Position numbers and translations under genes: made by a program. 64,000 nucleotides of DNA from Xenorhabdus thuongxuanensis. Its GTDB lineage: Bacteria; Pseudomonadota; Gammaproteobacteria; Enterobacterales; Enterobacteriaceae. The stretch covers positions 81,439 through 145,438 of the forward strand of contig NZ_MKGR01000005.1 in the NCBI RefSeq assembly GCF_001908095.1, written 5' to 3'. The notes below the pieces were generated by a model. It was given only the letters and a program-made list of their open reading frames with translations, was not told where the DNA came from and ran no database searches. Below, in pieces: positions 56,306 to 64,000 of this stretch (position 1 is its first letter; each line of letters opens with the position of its first letter).

Positions 56306-57562
56306 ATGATCAAATCAACGGACAGAAAATTGGTAGTTGGCCTTGAAATTGGTACAGCAAAGGTATCTGCCTTGGTTGGTGAAATTCTGCCCGATGGTAT
56401 GGTTAATATTATCGGAGTAGGAAGTTGCCCATCCCGCGGCATGGACAAAGGCGGTGTCAACGATCTTGAATCGGTCGTCAAGTGTGTACAGCGTGCTATT
56501 GATCAGGCTGAACTCATGGCGGATTGCCAGATATCTTCAGTCTATCTGGCACTTTCCGGCAAACATATCAGTTGCCAGAACGAAATTGGCATGGTGCCGG
56601 TTTCGGAAGAAGAAGTCACACAGGATGATGTGGACAGTGTTGTCCATACCGCTAAGTCAGTTCGTGTTCGTGATGAACACCGTATTTTGCATGTGATCCC
56701 ACAGGAATACGCGATTGACTATCAGGAAGGGATCAAAAATCCGGTTGGACTCTCTGGCGTGCGTATGCAGGCGAAAGTCCACTTGATTACCTGCCATAAC
56801 GATATGGCGAAAAACATCGTAAAAGCTGTAGAACGTTGTGGGTTGAAAGTTGATCAACTTATTTTTGCAGGACTGGCAGCAAGTTATGCTGTGTTAACAG
56901 AAGATGAACGTGAATTGGGGGTCTGTGTCGTTGATATCGGCGGCGGGACGATGGATATCGCTGTATATAGTGGCGGTGCATTGCGTCATACCAAGGTAAT
57001 TCCTTATGCAGGCAATGTAGTGACCAGTGATATCGCTTATGCGTTTGGTACTCCTCCAAGTGATGCTGAAACCATCAAGGTTCGTCATGGTTGCGCATTG
57101 GGTTCGATAGTGAGCAAGGATGAGAGTGTAGAAGTCCCAAGTGTGGGAGGACGCCCTCCTCGTAGCTTGCAGCGTCAAACATTGGCTGAAGTGATCGAAC
57201 CCCGTTATACCGAACTGCTGAATTTAGTGAACGATGAAATTTTGCGATTGCAGGAGCAATTGCGGCAGCAGGGAGTAAAACACCACCTGGCGGCAGGGAT
57301 TGTCCTGACAGGAGGAGGAGCCCAGATTGACGGTCTGGCCGAGTGTGCTCAGCGGGTATTTCATACCCAAGTTCGCATTGGCCACCCCCTGAACATCACT
57401 GGATTGACAGATTATGTGCAGGAGCCTTGCTATTCAACAGCGGTTGGGCTTCTGCATTATGGCAAAGAATCCCACCTTGGCGGAGATTCTGATGCCGATA
57501 AAAGAACGTCAGTAAGTGGCTGGTTTAAGAAAGTCAGCACCTGGCTGAAAAAAGAATTTTGA
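56306..57562 (+). CDS. ftsA: Cell division protein FtsA
   Basis: Actin-like protein that ties FtsZ to the membrane. ATG 56306 gives 418 residues (E. coli 420), starting MIKSTDRKLVVGLEIGT. ATP-binding motifs VVDIGGGTMD and GGGAQIDGLAE are present, and a C-terminal amphipathic helix GWFKKVSTWLKKEF anchors it. The in-frame start at 56270 would overlap ftsQ and is unlike the family. Confidence 0.97.
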   Translation: MIKSTDRKLVVGLEIGTAKVSALVGEILPDGMVNIIGVGSCPSRGMDKGGVNDLESVVKCVQRAIDQAELMADCQISSVYLALSGKHISCQNEIGMVPVSEEEVTQDDVDSVVHTAKSVRVRDEHRILHVIPQEYAIDYQEGIKNPVGLSGVRMQAKVHLITCHNDMAKNIVKAVERCGLKVDQLIFAGLAASYAVLTEDERELGVCVVDIGGGTMDIAVYSGGALRHTKVIPYAGNVVTSDIAYAFGTPPSDAETIKVRHGCALGSIVSKDESVEVPSVGGRPPRSLQRQTLAEVIEPRYTELLNLVNDEILRLQEQLRQQGVKHHLAAGIVLTGGGAQIDGLAECAQRVFHTQVRIGHPLNITGLTDYVQEPCYSTAVGLLHYGKESHLGGDSDADKRTSVSGWFKKVSTWLKKEF

Positions 57563-57628
57563 TTTTTTATACAGAGGCCATGACAATGTCGCCGGCCTCG
57601 ATATAAAGGCACAAAACGGAGAGAAATT

Positions 57629-58792
57629 ATGTTTGAACCACTGGAATTAACCAACGACGCGGTGATTAAAGTCATCGGCGTCGGCGGCGGCGGCGGTAAT
57701 GCTGTGGAGCACATGGTGCGTGAGCGTATTGAAGGAGTTGACTTCTTTGCGGTTAACACGGACGCTCAGGCACTGCGTAAGACGGCTGTTGGTCAAACTA
57801 TCCAGATTGGCAACGGCATTACGAAAGGATTAGGCGCTGGTGCGAACCCTGAGGTTGGTCGTACTGCTGCGGAAGAAGACCGCGAATCACTGCGCACTGC
57901 ACTGGAAGGTGCAGATATGGTGTTTATTGCCGCTGGTATGGGGGGTGGTACGGGAACGGGAGCCGCACCTGTTGTGGCTGAAATTGCTAAAGAACTTGGT
58001 ATTTTGACCGTTGCAGTTGTGACTAAGCCATTTAATTTTGAAGGCAAAAAACGTATGGCCTTCGCGGAACAAGGGATCACTGAACTGTCCAAGCATGTGG
58101 ACTCACTGATCACTATTCCAAATGACAAGCTATTGAAAGTCCTGGGTCGAGGCATTTCCCTGTTGGATGCATTCGGTGCAGCCAATGATGTTCTGAAAGG
58201 CGCGGTTCAGGGTATTGCTGAACTGATTACTCGCCCAGGTCTGATGAATGTTGACTTCGCTGACGTTCGTACTGTGATGTCGGAAATGGGTTACGCCATG
58301 ATGGGATCAGGTATTGCACAAGGTGAAGATCGTGCGGAAGAAGCCGCAGAGATGGCTATCTCCAGCCCATTGTTGGAAGATATTGATCTTTCTGGTGCAC
58401 GTGGCGTTCTGGTTAACATTACAGCGGGCTTCGACCTGCGTTTGGATGAATTTGAAACAGTGGGTAACACAATACGTGCATTTGCTTCTGATAATGCAAC
58501 GGTGGTTATCGGTACGTCATTGGATCCAGATATGAATGATGAGCTGCGTGTAACAGTTGTGGCAACAGGAATTGGCATGGACAAACGTCCAGAAATCACT
58601 CTGGTGACCAATAACAAGGCTCCTCAGACAAACACGATGGAGCGCCGTTACCAGCAAATATCTGGTGGGATCTCTTCATTGTCCGATGAGAACAAAACGG
58701 TAGCAAAAGTCGTCAATGACCAAAATGCACATACGAGCAAAGAGCCTGATTATCTGGACATTCCTGCATTTTTGCGTAAGCAGGCTGATTAA
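57629..58792 (+). CDS. ftsZ: Cell division GTPase FtsZ
   Basis: Tubulin-like GTPase forming the Z-ring. 387 residues (E. coli 383). The tubulin signature [11 protein letters not shown] near 107 and the T7 loop [10 protein letters not shown] near 207 are intact. The C-terminal tail ends [14 protein letters not shown], the conserved peptide that binds FtsA, ZipA and MinC. GGAGAG precedes the ATG. Confidence 0.99.
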   Translation: MFEPLELTNDAVIKVIGVGGGGGNAVEHMVRERIEGVDFFAVNTDAQALRKTAVGQTIQIGNGITKGLGAGANPEVGRTAAEEDRESLRTALEGADMVFIAAGMGGGTGTGAAPVVAEIAKELGILTVAVVTKPFNFEGKKRMAFAEQGITELSKHVDSLITIPNDKLLKVLGRGISLLDAFGAANDVLKGAVQGIAELITRPGLMNVDFADVRTVMSEMGYAMMGSGIAQGEDRAEEAAEMAISSPLLEDIDLSGARGVLVNITAGFDLRLDEFETVGNTIRAFASDNATVVIGTSLDPDMNDELRVTVVATGIGMDKRPEITLVTNNKAPQTNTMERRYQQISGGISSLSDENKTVAKVVNDQNAHTSKEPDYLDIPAFLRKQAD

Positions 58793-58803
58793 TTGCTAAA
58801 AAA

Positions 58804-58867
58804 TTGGTTTCTCCGCTTTTTGTGTTAAACTATCCTGCCAGTCATATACTATAGTGATTGGCGGGAT
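58804..58867 (+). promoter_or_regulatory. ftsZ-lpxC intergenic promoter and hairpin
   Basis: A possible promoter TTGGTT (58804-58809), 16 bases, TAAACT (58826-58831) is followed by a 13-bp stem with two G-U pairs (58832-58844 with 58855-58867). The hairpin would lie at the start of the lpxC transcript. No U-run follows, so it is not a standard terminator. Confidence 0.5.
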
Positions 58868-58891
58868 AAGTAACATTGCGAGATATAAACG

Positions 58892-59809
58892 ATGATCAAA
58901 CAAAGGACACTAAAACGTATTGTTCAAGCGACCGGCGTCGGTTTGCACACCGGTAAAAAAGTCACGCTGACAATGCGTCCAGCGCCGGCTAATACCGGGG
59001 TCATCTATCGTCGTACTGACTTGAATCCTCCGGTTGATTTTCCGGCAGATGCCAAATCTGTGCGTGATACTATGCTCTGTACTTGTCTGGTGAATGAGCA
59101 TAATGTGCGCATTTCAACAGTTGAGCATTTGAATGCAGCGCTGGCAGGTTTAGGGATCGACAATATTGTTATTGAAGTCGATGCTCCAGAGATCCCTATT
59201 ATGGATGGCAGCGCTAGCCCGTTTATTTTCCTGTTATTGGATGCGGGTATTGAAGAGCTGAATGTAGCGAAGAAATTCGTGCGAATGAAAGAACGCGTTC
59301 GTGTGGAAGACGGGGATAAATGGGCTGAATTAGCGCCATATCATGGTTTCAGTCTGGATTTTACTATCGACTTTAATCATCCGGCGATTGATGCGGGTAC
59401 ACAACGTTATAGCCTGGAGTTCTCTGCGGATTCGTTTGTTCGCCAGATTAGTCGTGCGCGTACTTTCGGATTTATGCGCGATATTGAGTATTTGCAATCT
59501 AAAGGCTTATGCCTCGGTGGCAGCTTTGATTGTGCGATTGTCGTCGATGACTACCGCGTGCTCAATGAAGATGGTTTGCGTTTTGAAGATGAATTTGTCC
59601 GCCATAAAATGTTGGATGCCATCGGCGATCTATTTATGTGTGGGTATAATATCATCGGTGCTTTTACTGCGTTTAAATCAGGTCATGCATTAAACAACAA
59701 GTTACTGCAAACTGTTTTAGCACAGGAAAGCGCTTGGGAGTTTGTCACATTTGAAGACGAAGCAGAAATGCCATTGGCTTTCCGCGCTCCATCACTGGTG
59801 TTGGCATAA
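58892..59809 (+). CDS. lpxC: UDP-3-O-acyl-N-acetylglucosamine deacetylase LpxC
   Basis: Zinc enzyme for the committed step of lipid A synthesis, degraded by FtsH in E. coli. 305 residues as there. Zinc ligands in EHLNAALAG (His79) and HKMLDAIGD (His238, Asp242) are intact. The C-terminus ends PSLVLA, matching the FtsH-recognised LAVLA-like tail in hydrophobicity. Confidence 0.98.
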   Translation: MIKQRTLKRIVQATGVGLHTGKKVTLTMRPAPANTGVIYRRTDLNPPVDFPADAKSVRDTMLCTCLVNEHNVRISTVEHLNAALAGLGIDNIVIEVDAPEIPIMDGSASPFIFLLLDAGIEELNVAKKFVRMKERVRVEDGDKWAELAPYHGFSLDFTIDFNHPAIDAGTQRYSLEFSADSFVRQISRARTFGFMRDIEYLQSKGLCLGGSFDCAIVVDDYRVLNEDGLRFEDEFVRHKMLDAIGDLFMCGYNIIGAFTAFKSGHALNNKLLQTVLAQESAWEFVTFEDEAEMPLAFRAPSLVLA

Positions 59810-59913
59810 TAGCTGACATGTGTATTGATAAAGAATGTTGAGAACATTCCTATGATGCACCAATGGGTTATGCTATCTGTCACGCTTCTTTCGCTGATGT
59901 TTTTTATTCAGCG

Positions 59914-60450
59914 CTAGCGCTTCCTTTTGGCTGTACTGGTACCCTCTCCGGCCAGCGCAGCCAACCGCTCCAATTTCCTTTTTAACTTTTCAGGGCTGTT
60001 TTCGGCCAATATCATTAATGTTTTTGCACTTTCATGAGTGAGCTGGCGCTTTGGTAATTCCTGATTATCATTACTGAATACTTTCGTTGATAATTTTGAG
60101 AATCCTTGTTCATTATTATCACACTTAACCATTAATGATGGGTTAATCCTGATGTCGATTGAGGATAAAGATGGTAGAATTTCGCTCCTCAATGTAGATA
60201 GTAAGACAGGAATTTCATAACGCAGCCGAGTCATCCAACTGGCATTTCCTGCTTCCAGTACCAGAATTTGTTTGCGATAATTGGCAACCCTGCACCACGG
60301 GTGTAATTGTGCCGGAAGTAAACTGAGAACGGCTCGGTTAAGTTTCAATAATGCGATGGCATGTTGTTGAATGATTTGAAGTGGGCTTTTTCCGGCAGTT
60401 GCCGCGTCTTCAAACAGCTTATCCAATGATTGTGGGTGGCTATCTCGCAT
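59914..60450 (-). CDS. DUF721/DciA-like protein
   Basis: A 178-residue protein with the DUF721 (DciA) domain in its first 110 residues: LHPWCRVANYRKQILVLEA and NASWMTRLRYE are typical. DciA is the helicase-operator ancestor that phage-type DnaC replaced in some enterics. The C-terminal part is lysine- and arginine-rich (ending TAKRKR) and likely binds nucleic acid. It lies opposite to secM with 37 bases between their starts. A role in replication initiation is inferred from the family only. Confidence 0.75.
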   Translation of the reverse strand: MRDSHPQSLDKLFEDAATAGKSPLQIIQQHAIALLKLNRAVLSLLPAQLHPWCRVANYRKQILVLEAGNASWMTRLRYEIPVLLSTLRSEILPSLSSIDIRINPSLMVKCDNNEQGFSKLSTKVFSNDNQELPKRQLTHESAKTLMILAENSPEKLKRKLERLAALAGEGTSTAKRKR

Positions 60451-60487
60451 AATAGGGGCAGTTCCAGTATTTATTAATGAAGGATTA

Positions 60488-61042
60488 ATGAGTATTTTAA
60501 ATCTTTGGCGACAATTTGGTAGGCGTTATTTTTGGTCTCACCTTTTACTTGGCATGGTTGCGACAGGAATTGGTGTTCCTACTGTTTTTGCAGGCGTGGC
60601 AGAAGGCCTGCATCATACAAATGCTTCGTCTGCCCAAGGAAGCCGCCATCAAGCACTTTCCTCTTTTGAACACTTATTTAAGCTACATTTGCTCCAATTA
60701 AAAAGTGTTCAGCGTCAACCCGCTAATTATTTAAATTACTGGCAGCAACATGCCGTCCGTAATGTGATCCGCCAACTTTCTTTTGCTTTTTCGGTTGCTG
60801 AGCCCGTCAAGTACGAAGACGCAAAGGAAAGTACCCGGATTTCTTCTCCATCCATGCAACGACTTATGCTAGATACGTTGCATGCCATGTTGACACAAGC
60901 ACCAGCGCTATTTGAAGAAATTATCTCAGATGTTGTGCTGGCAGATGTTGTGCTTCCTGATACCCATACTCCAGCTCTCTGGATCGCTAAAGTACAGGGA
61001 ATTAGGGCAGGGCCAACGCCCAATCATCTATTTTTGCTTTAA
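60488..61042 (+). CDS. secM: Secretion monitor SecM
   Basis: Exported protein whose ribosome-stalling peptide senses SecA activity and raises secA translation. 184 residues. A signal sequence spans about 16-36. The stalling region near 160-176 keeps W165, I166 and G171-I-R-A-G-P176, matching all but one of the E. coli key residues; E. coli Phe150 corresponds to His160 here. secA begins 93 bases downstream, the distance in which stalling would open the secA start. Confidence 0.9.
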   Translation: MSILNLWRQFGRRYFWSHLLLGMVATGIGVPTVFAGVAEGLHHTNASSAQGSRHQALSSFEHLFKLHLLQLKSVQRQPANYLNYWQQHAVRNVIRQLSFAFSVAEPVKYEDAKESTRISSPSMQRLMLDTLHAMLTQAPALFEEIISDVVLADVVLPDTHTPALWIAKVQGIRAGPTPNHLFLL

Positions 61043-61135
61043 TGCTGTTGTTTTATTTCAATCTGAGTGTAATAAGACAATTTTTAATAAATGATTGATG
61101 GCTACAACAATAGCCCTATCTGAGATGTACTAATT

Positions 61136-63844
61136 ATGCTGATTAAATTACTGACAAAGATTTTTGGTAGCCGTAATGACCGTACCTTGCGCCGTTTGCG
61201 CAAAGTGGTTGATGAGATCAACCGTATGGAGCCGGACTTTGAAAAACTCTCTGATGAAGAACTGAAAGCGAAAACAGAACAATTTCGTTCCCGTTTAAAA
61301 GAGGGAGAATTACTGGATAAAATTCTGCCAGAAGCGTTTGCTACGGTGCGTGAAGCCAGCAAACGTGTATTTGGTATGCGTCACTTTGATGTGCAATTGT
61401 TGGGCGGGATGGTCTTGAATGAACGCTGCATAGCAGAGATGCGTACTGGTGAAGGTAAGACATTGACCGCAACATTGCCAGCTTATCTTAATGCCCTAAG
61501 AGGCAAAGGCGTTCACATTGTAACCGTGAACGATTATCTGGCACAGCGCGATGCTGAAAATAACCGCCCACTGTTTGAGTTTCTTGGTTTGAGTGTCGGC
61601 ATTAACTTACCGGGTATGCCAGCACCGGCAAAACGTGAAGCTTATGCTGCGGATATCACTTACGGTACTAACAATGAGTTTGGCTTTGACTATTTGCGTG
61701 ACAATATGGCATTTAGTCCAGAAGAGCGAGTTCAACGCAAATTACACTATGCGTTGGTGGACGAAGTTGACTCGATTCTGATCGACGAAGCTCGTACCCC
61801 ACTGATTATTTCAGGACCTGCGGAAGACAGTTCTGAGCTTTATATCAAAGTAGATAAACTGATCCCGAAACTAGTTCGTCAGGAAAAAGAGGATTCAGAT
61901 ACCTTCCAAGGGGAAGGACATTTCTCTGTTGATGAAAAAACACGTCAAGTCAACCTGACAGAGCGTGGCCTGATATTAATTGAAGAGTTATTGGTGGATG
62001 CCAAATTGATGGATGAAGGCGAATCCTTGTATTCACCGACTAATATCATGTTGATGCATCATGTGACAGCCGCTCTGCGCGCTCATGCCCTGTTTACCCG
62101 CGATGTTGATTATATCGTTAAAGAAGGCGAGGTTATCATCGTTGATGAACATACCGGTCGTACTATGCAAGGACGTCGTTGGTCTGATGGCTTGCACCAG
62201 GCTGTGGAAGCGAAAGAAGGTGTCGAGATTCAGAATGAAAACCAGACGCTGGCTTCAATCACATTCCAGAACTATTTCCGTATATACGAAAAATTGGCAG
62301 GGATGACAGGAACCGCCGATACGGAAGCCTTTGAATTCCGCTCTATTTATAAACTGGATACCATCGTTATTCCAACTAATCGCCCAATGGTTCGTCAGGA
62401 TCTATCGGATCTGGTCTATATGACAGAAGCGGAAAAAATTGAGGCGATCATTGAAGACATCAGAGCGCGGACAAACAATGGTCAGCCTGTTTTGGTGGGG
62501 ACAATCTCGATTGAGAAATCGGAATTGGTGTCTAGCGCATTAACGAAAGCGGGCATTGCACATAACGTTTTGAACGCAAAATTCCACGCATTGGAAGCTG
62601 ACATCATTGCGCAGGCTGGCCAGGCTGGTACAGTGACGATTGCAACCAACATGGCGGGACGTGGTACAGATATCATGTTGGGAGGAAGTTGGCAGGCGGA
62701 AATCGCTAAATTGGAAGCGCCAACTGAAGCACAAATCGAGAAAATCAAGGCAGAATGGCAAGAGCGCCATGATGCGGTATTGGCCGCAGGTGGCTTACAT
62801 ATTGTCGGTACAGAACGTCATGAATCACGCCGTATTGATAACCAATTACGTGGTCGTGCGGGACGTCAGGGTGATGCGGGCTCTTCACGTTTCTACCTCT
62901 CAATGGAAGACTCCTTAATGCGCATTTTTGCTTCCGATCGTGTGACCGGCATGATGCGTAAACTTGGCATGCAGCCAGGGGAAGCAATTGAACACCCATG
63001 GGTGACTAAAGCGATTGCGAATGCTCAGCGTAAAGTTGAGAGCCGTAACTTTGATATCCGTAAGCAGTTGTTGGAATATGATGATGTTGCGAACGATCAG
63101 CGCAGGGCAATTTATGCTCAGCGTAACGACTTGCTTGATGTGAGTGATGTTAGCGAAACCATCACCAGCATCCGCGAAGATGTCTTCAAGGCAACAATTG
63201 ATACTTACATTCCACCGCAATCACTGGAAGAAATGTGGGATGTTGAAGGATTGCAAGAACGTTTAAGCAACGATTTTGATTTGAATCTGCCAGTCAAAGA
63301 GTGGTTGGACAAAGAGCCTGAATTGCACGAAGAAACATTGCGTGAACGTATTCTTGAGAAGGCGGTAGAAGTTTATAAGCAAAAAGAAGAAATTGTCGGT
63401 GCAGAAATGATGCGTAATTTTGAAAAAGGCATCATGTTGCAAACCCTGGATACATTGTGGAAAGAGCATCTGGCAGCGATGGATTACCTCCGCCAAGGCA
63501 TTCACTTACGCGGTTACGCTCAGAAAGATCCAAAACAAGAGTACAAACGCGAATCTTTTGCCATGTTTGCCAATATGCTGGAATCACTGAAATATGAAGT
63601 GATCAGTACCTTGAGCAAAGTTCAGGTTAGAATGCCGGAAGAAGTTGAGGCGCTTGAACAGCAGCGTCGTGAGGAAGCTGAACGTTTGGCAAGACAACAA
63701 CATTTAAGTCATGAAGTTGAACAGGGCGCGTTGATGTCAAAAGCCGAAGCTCAAGTGGCAACGGGGGAGCGTAAAGTTGGACGCAATGATCCTTGCCCAT
63801 GTGGCTCTGGTAAAAAATATAAGCATTGCCACGGCCGCTTATAA
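61136..63844 (+). CDS. secA: Preprotein translocase ATPase SecA
   Basis: Motor that drives proteins through SecYEG. 902 residues (E. coli 901). Walker [12 protein letters not shown] near 102-112, [12 protein letters not shown] near 207, the second nucleotide domain [10 protein letters not shown] near 505 and the C-terminal zinc motif [14 protein letters not shown] are present. It ends the dcw-linked run; a terminator follows. Confidence 0.99.
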   Translation: MLIKLLTKIFGSRNDRTLRRLRKVVDEINRMEPDFEKLSDEELKAKTEQFRSRLKEGELLDKILPEAFATVREASKRVFGMRHFDVQLLGGMVLNERCIAEMRTGEGKTLTATLPAYLNALRGKGVHIVTVNDYLAQRDAENNRPLFEFLGLSVGINLPGMPAPAKREAYAADITYGTNNEFGFDYLRDNMAFSPEERVQRKLHYALVDEVDSILIDEARTPLIISGPAEDSSELYIKVDKLIPKLVRQEKEDSDTFQGEGHFSVDEKTRQVNLTERGLILIEELLVDAKLMDEGESLYSPTNIMLMHHVTAALRAHALFTRDVDYIVKEGEVIIVDEHTGRTMQGRRWSDGLHQAVEAKEGVEIQNENQTLASITFQNYFRIYEKLAGMTGTADTEAFEFRSIYKLDTIVIPTNRPMVRQDLSDLVYMTEAEKIEAIIEDIRARTNNGQPVLVGTISIEKSELVSSALTKAGIAHNVLNAKFHALEADIIAQAGQAGTVTIATNMAGRGTDIMLGGSWQAEIAKLEAPTEAQIEKIKAEWQERHDAVLAAGGLHIVGTERHESRRIDNQLRGRAGRQGDAGSSRFYLSMEDSLMRIFASDRVTGMMRKLGMQPGEAIEHPWVTKAIANAQRKVESRNFDIRKQLLEYDDVANDQRRAIYAQRNDLLDVSDVSETITSIREDVFKATIDTYIPPQSLEEMWDVEGLQERLSNDFDLNLPVKEWLDKEPELHEETLRERILEKAVEVYKQKEEIVGAEMMRNFEKGIMLQTLDTLWKEHLAAMDYLRQGIHLRGYAQKDPKQEYKRESFAMFANMLESLKYEVISTLSKVQVRMPEEVEALEQQRREEAERLARQQHLSHEVEQGALMSKAEAQVATGERKVGRNDPCPCGSGKKYKHCHGRL

Positions 63845-63854
63845 GCAAAAAAGT

Positions 63855-63894
63855 CGTGCCAGTGGAAGTGGATAATCCAGTTACCATTGGCACG
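63855..63894 (+). terminator. Hairpin after secA
   Basis: An 11-bp stem with one G-U pair (63855-63865 with 63884-63894) encloses a smaller TGGAT/ATCCA stem. Only a weak T-rich stretch follows. It is 10 bases past the secA stop. Confidence 0.6.
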
Positions 63895-64000
63895 GGTTAA
63901 TTTAACGCGATGCTCGACTTTTATGGTGAGTTGAAATGACATAGCCGCTCCTTTATAACTTTAAGTCGTCAAAAATAGAGAAATAAAGGAACAAAAGGCT

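Overview
This window is chromosomal DNA from an enteric gammaproteobacterium. The protein sequences, the moderately AT-rich composition with very AT-rich intergenic DNA, an Sfp/EntD (NgrA-like) phosphopantetheinyl transferase and a class 3 lipase paired with a small secreted protein all point to Morganellaceae of the Photorhabdus/Xenorhabdus type. The genus is an inference; no rRNA or tRNA gene is present to settle it.

Layout. Positions 1-6850 carry the 3' end of rlmD, then relA, mazG, pyrG and eno, in the same order as E. coli. Positions 7100-13750 are accessory: a DASS-family anion transporter, an aldehyde dehydrogenase, dctA, an iron-compound binding protein with a Fur-like site upstream, and a small lipoprotein. 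Positions 14100-19000 hold metK (minus) opposite speA-speB (plus), giving S-adenosylmethionine and the arginine-agmatine-putrescine route. Positions 19100-30400 are a mosaic: a HigA-type antitoxin whose toxin gene is deleted, the phosphopantetheinyl transferase, galETK followed by half of an O-methyltransferase gene, the lipase/secreted-protein pair, a cystathionine beta-synthase/gamma-lyase operon (reverse transsulfuration), a stand-alone peptide deformylase and mutH.

Positions 30400-31194 are a gene-free stretch with a cluster of DnaA boxes next to mutH, probably the DARS2 counterpart. Positions 31195-40223 hold the leucine operon (leuL, attenuator, leuA, leuB, but no leuC or leuD after leuB), leuO, an acyl-CoA synthetase-like gene and ilvIH. 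cra follows. From 41877 to 63844 the division and cell wall (dcw) cluster is complete and collinear with E. coli: mraZ, rsmH, ftsL, ftsI, murE, murF, mraY, murD, ftsW, murG, murC, ddlB, ftsQ, ftsA, ftsZ, lpxC, secM, secA. A DUF721/DciA-like gene is set in on the opposite strand between lpxC and secM.

Working together: the dcw genes, many with overlapping ends, make lipid II and the divisome; lpxC starts lipid A synthesis; SecM senses export and sets SecA level. The leu and ilv genes make branched-chain amino acids. The points most worth following up are the lipase/secreted-protein pair, the DnaA-box cluster, the missing leuCD, the deleted toxin gene, the GalT metal-site changes, the SecM arrest-motif change and a 25-bp perfect inverted repeat upstream of dctA.
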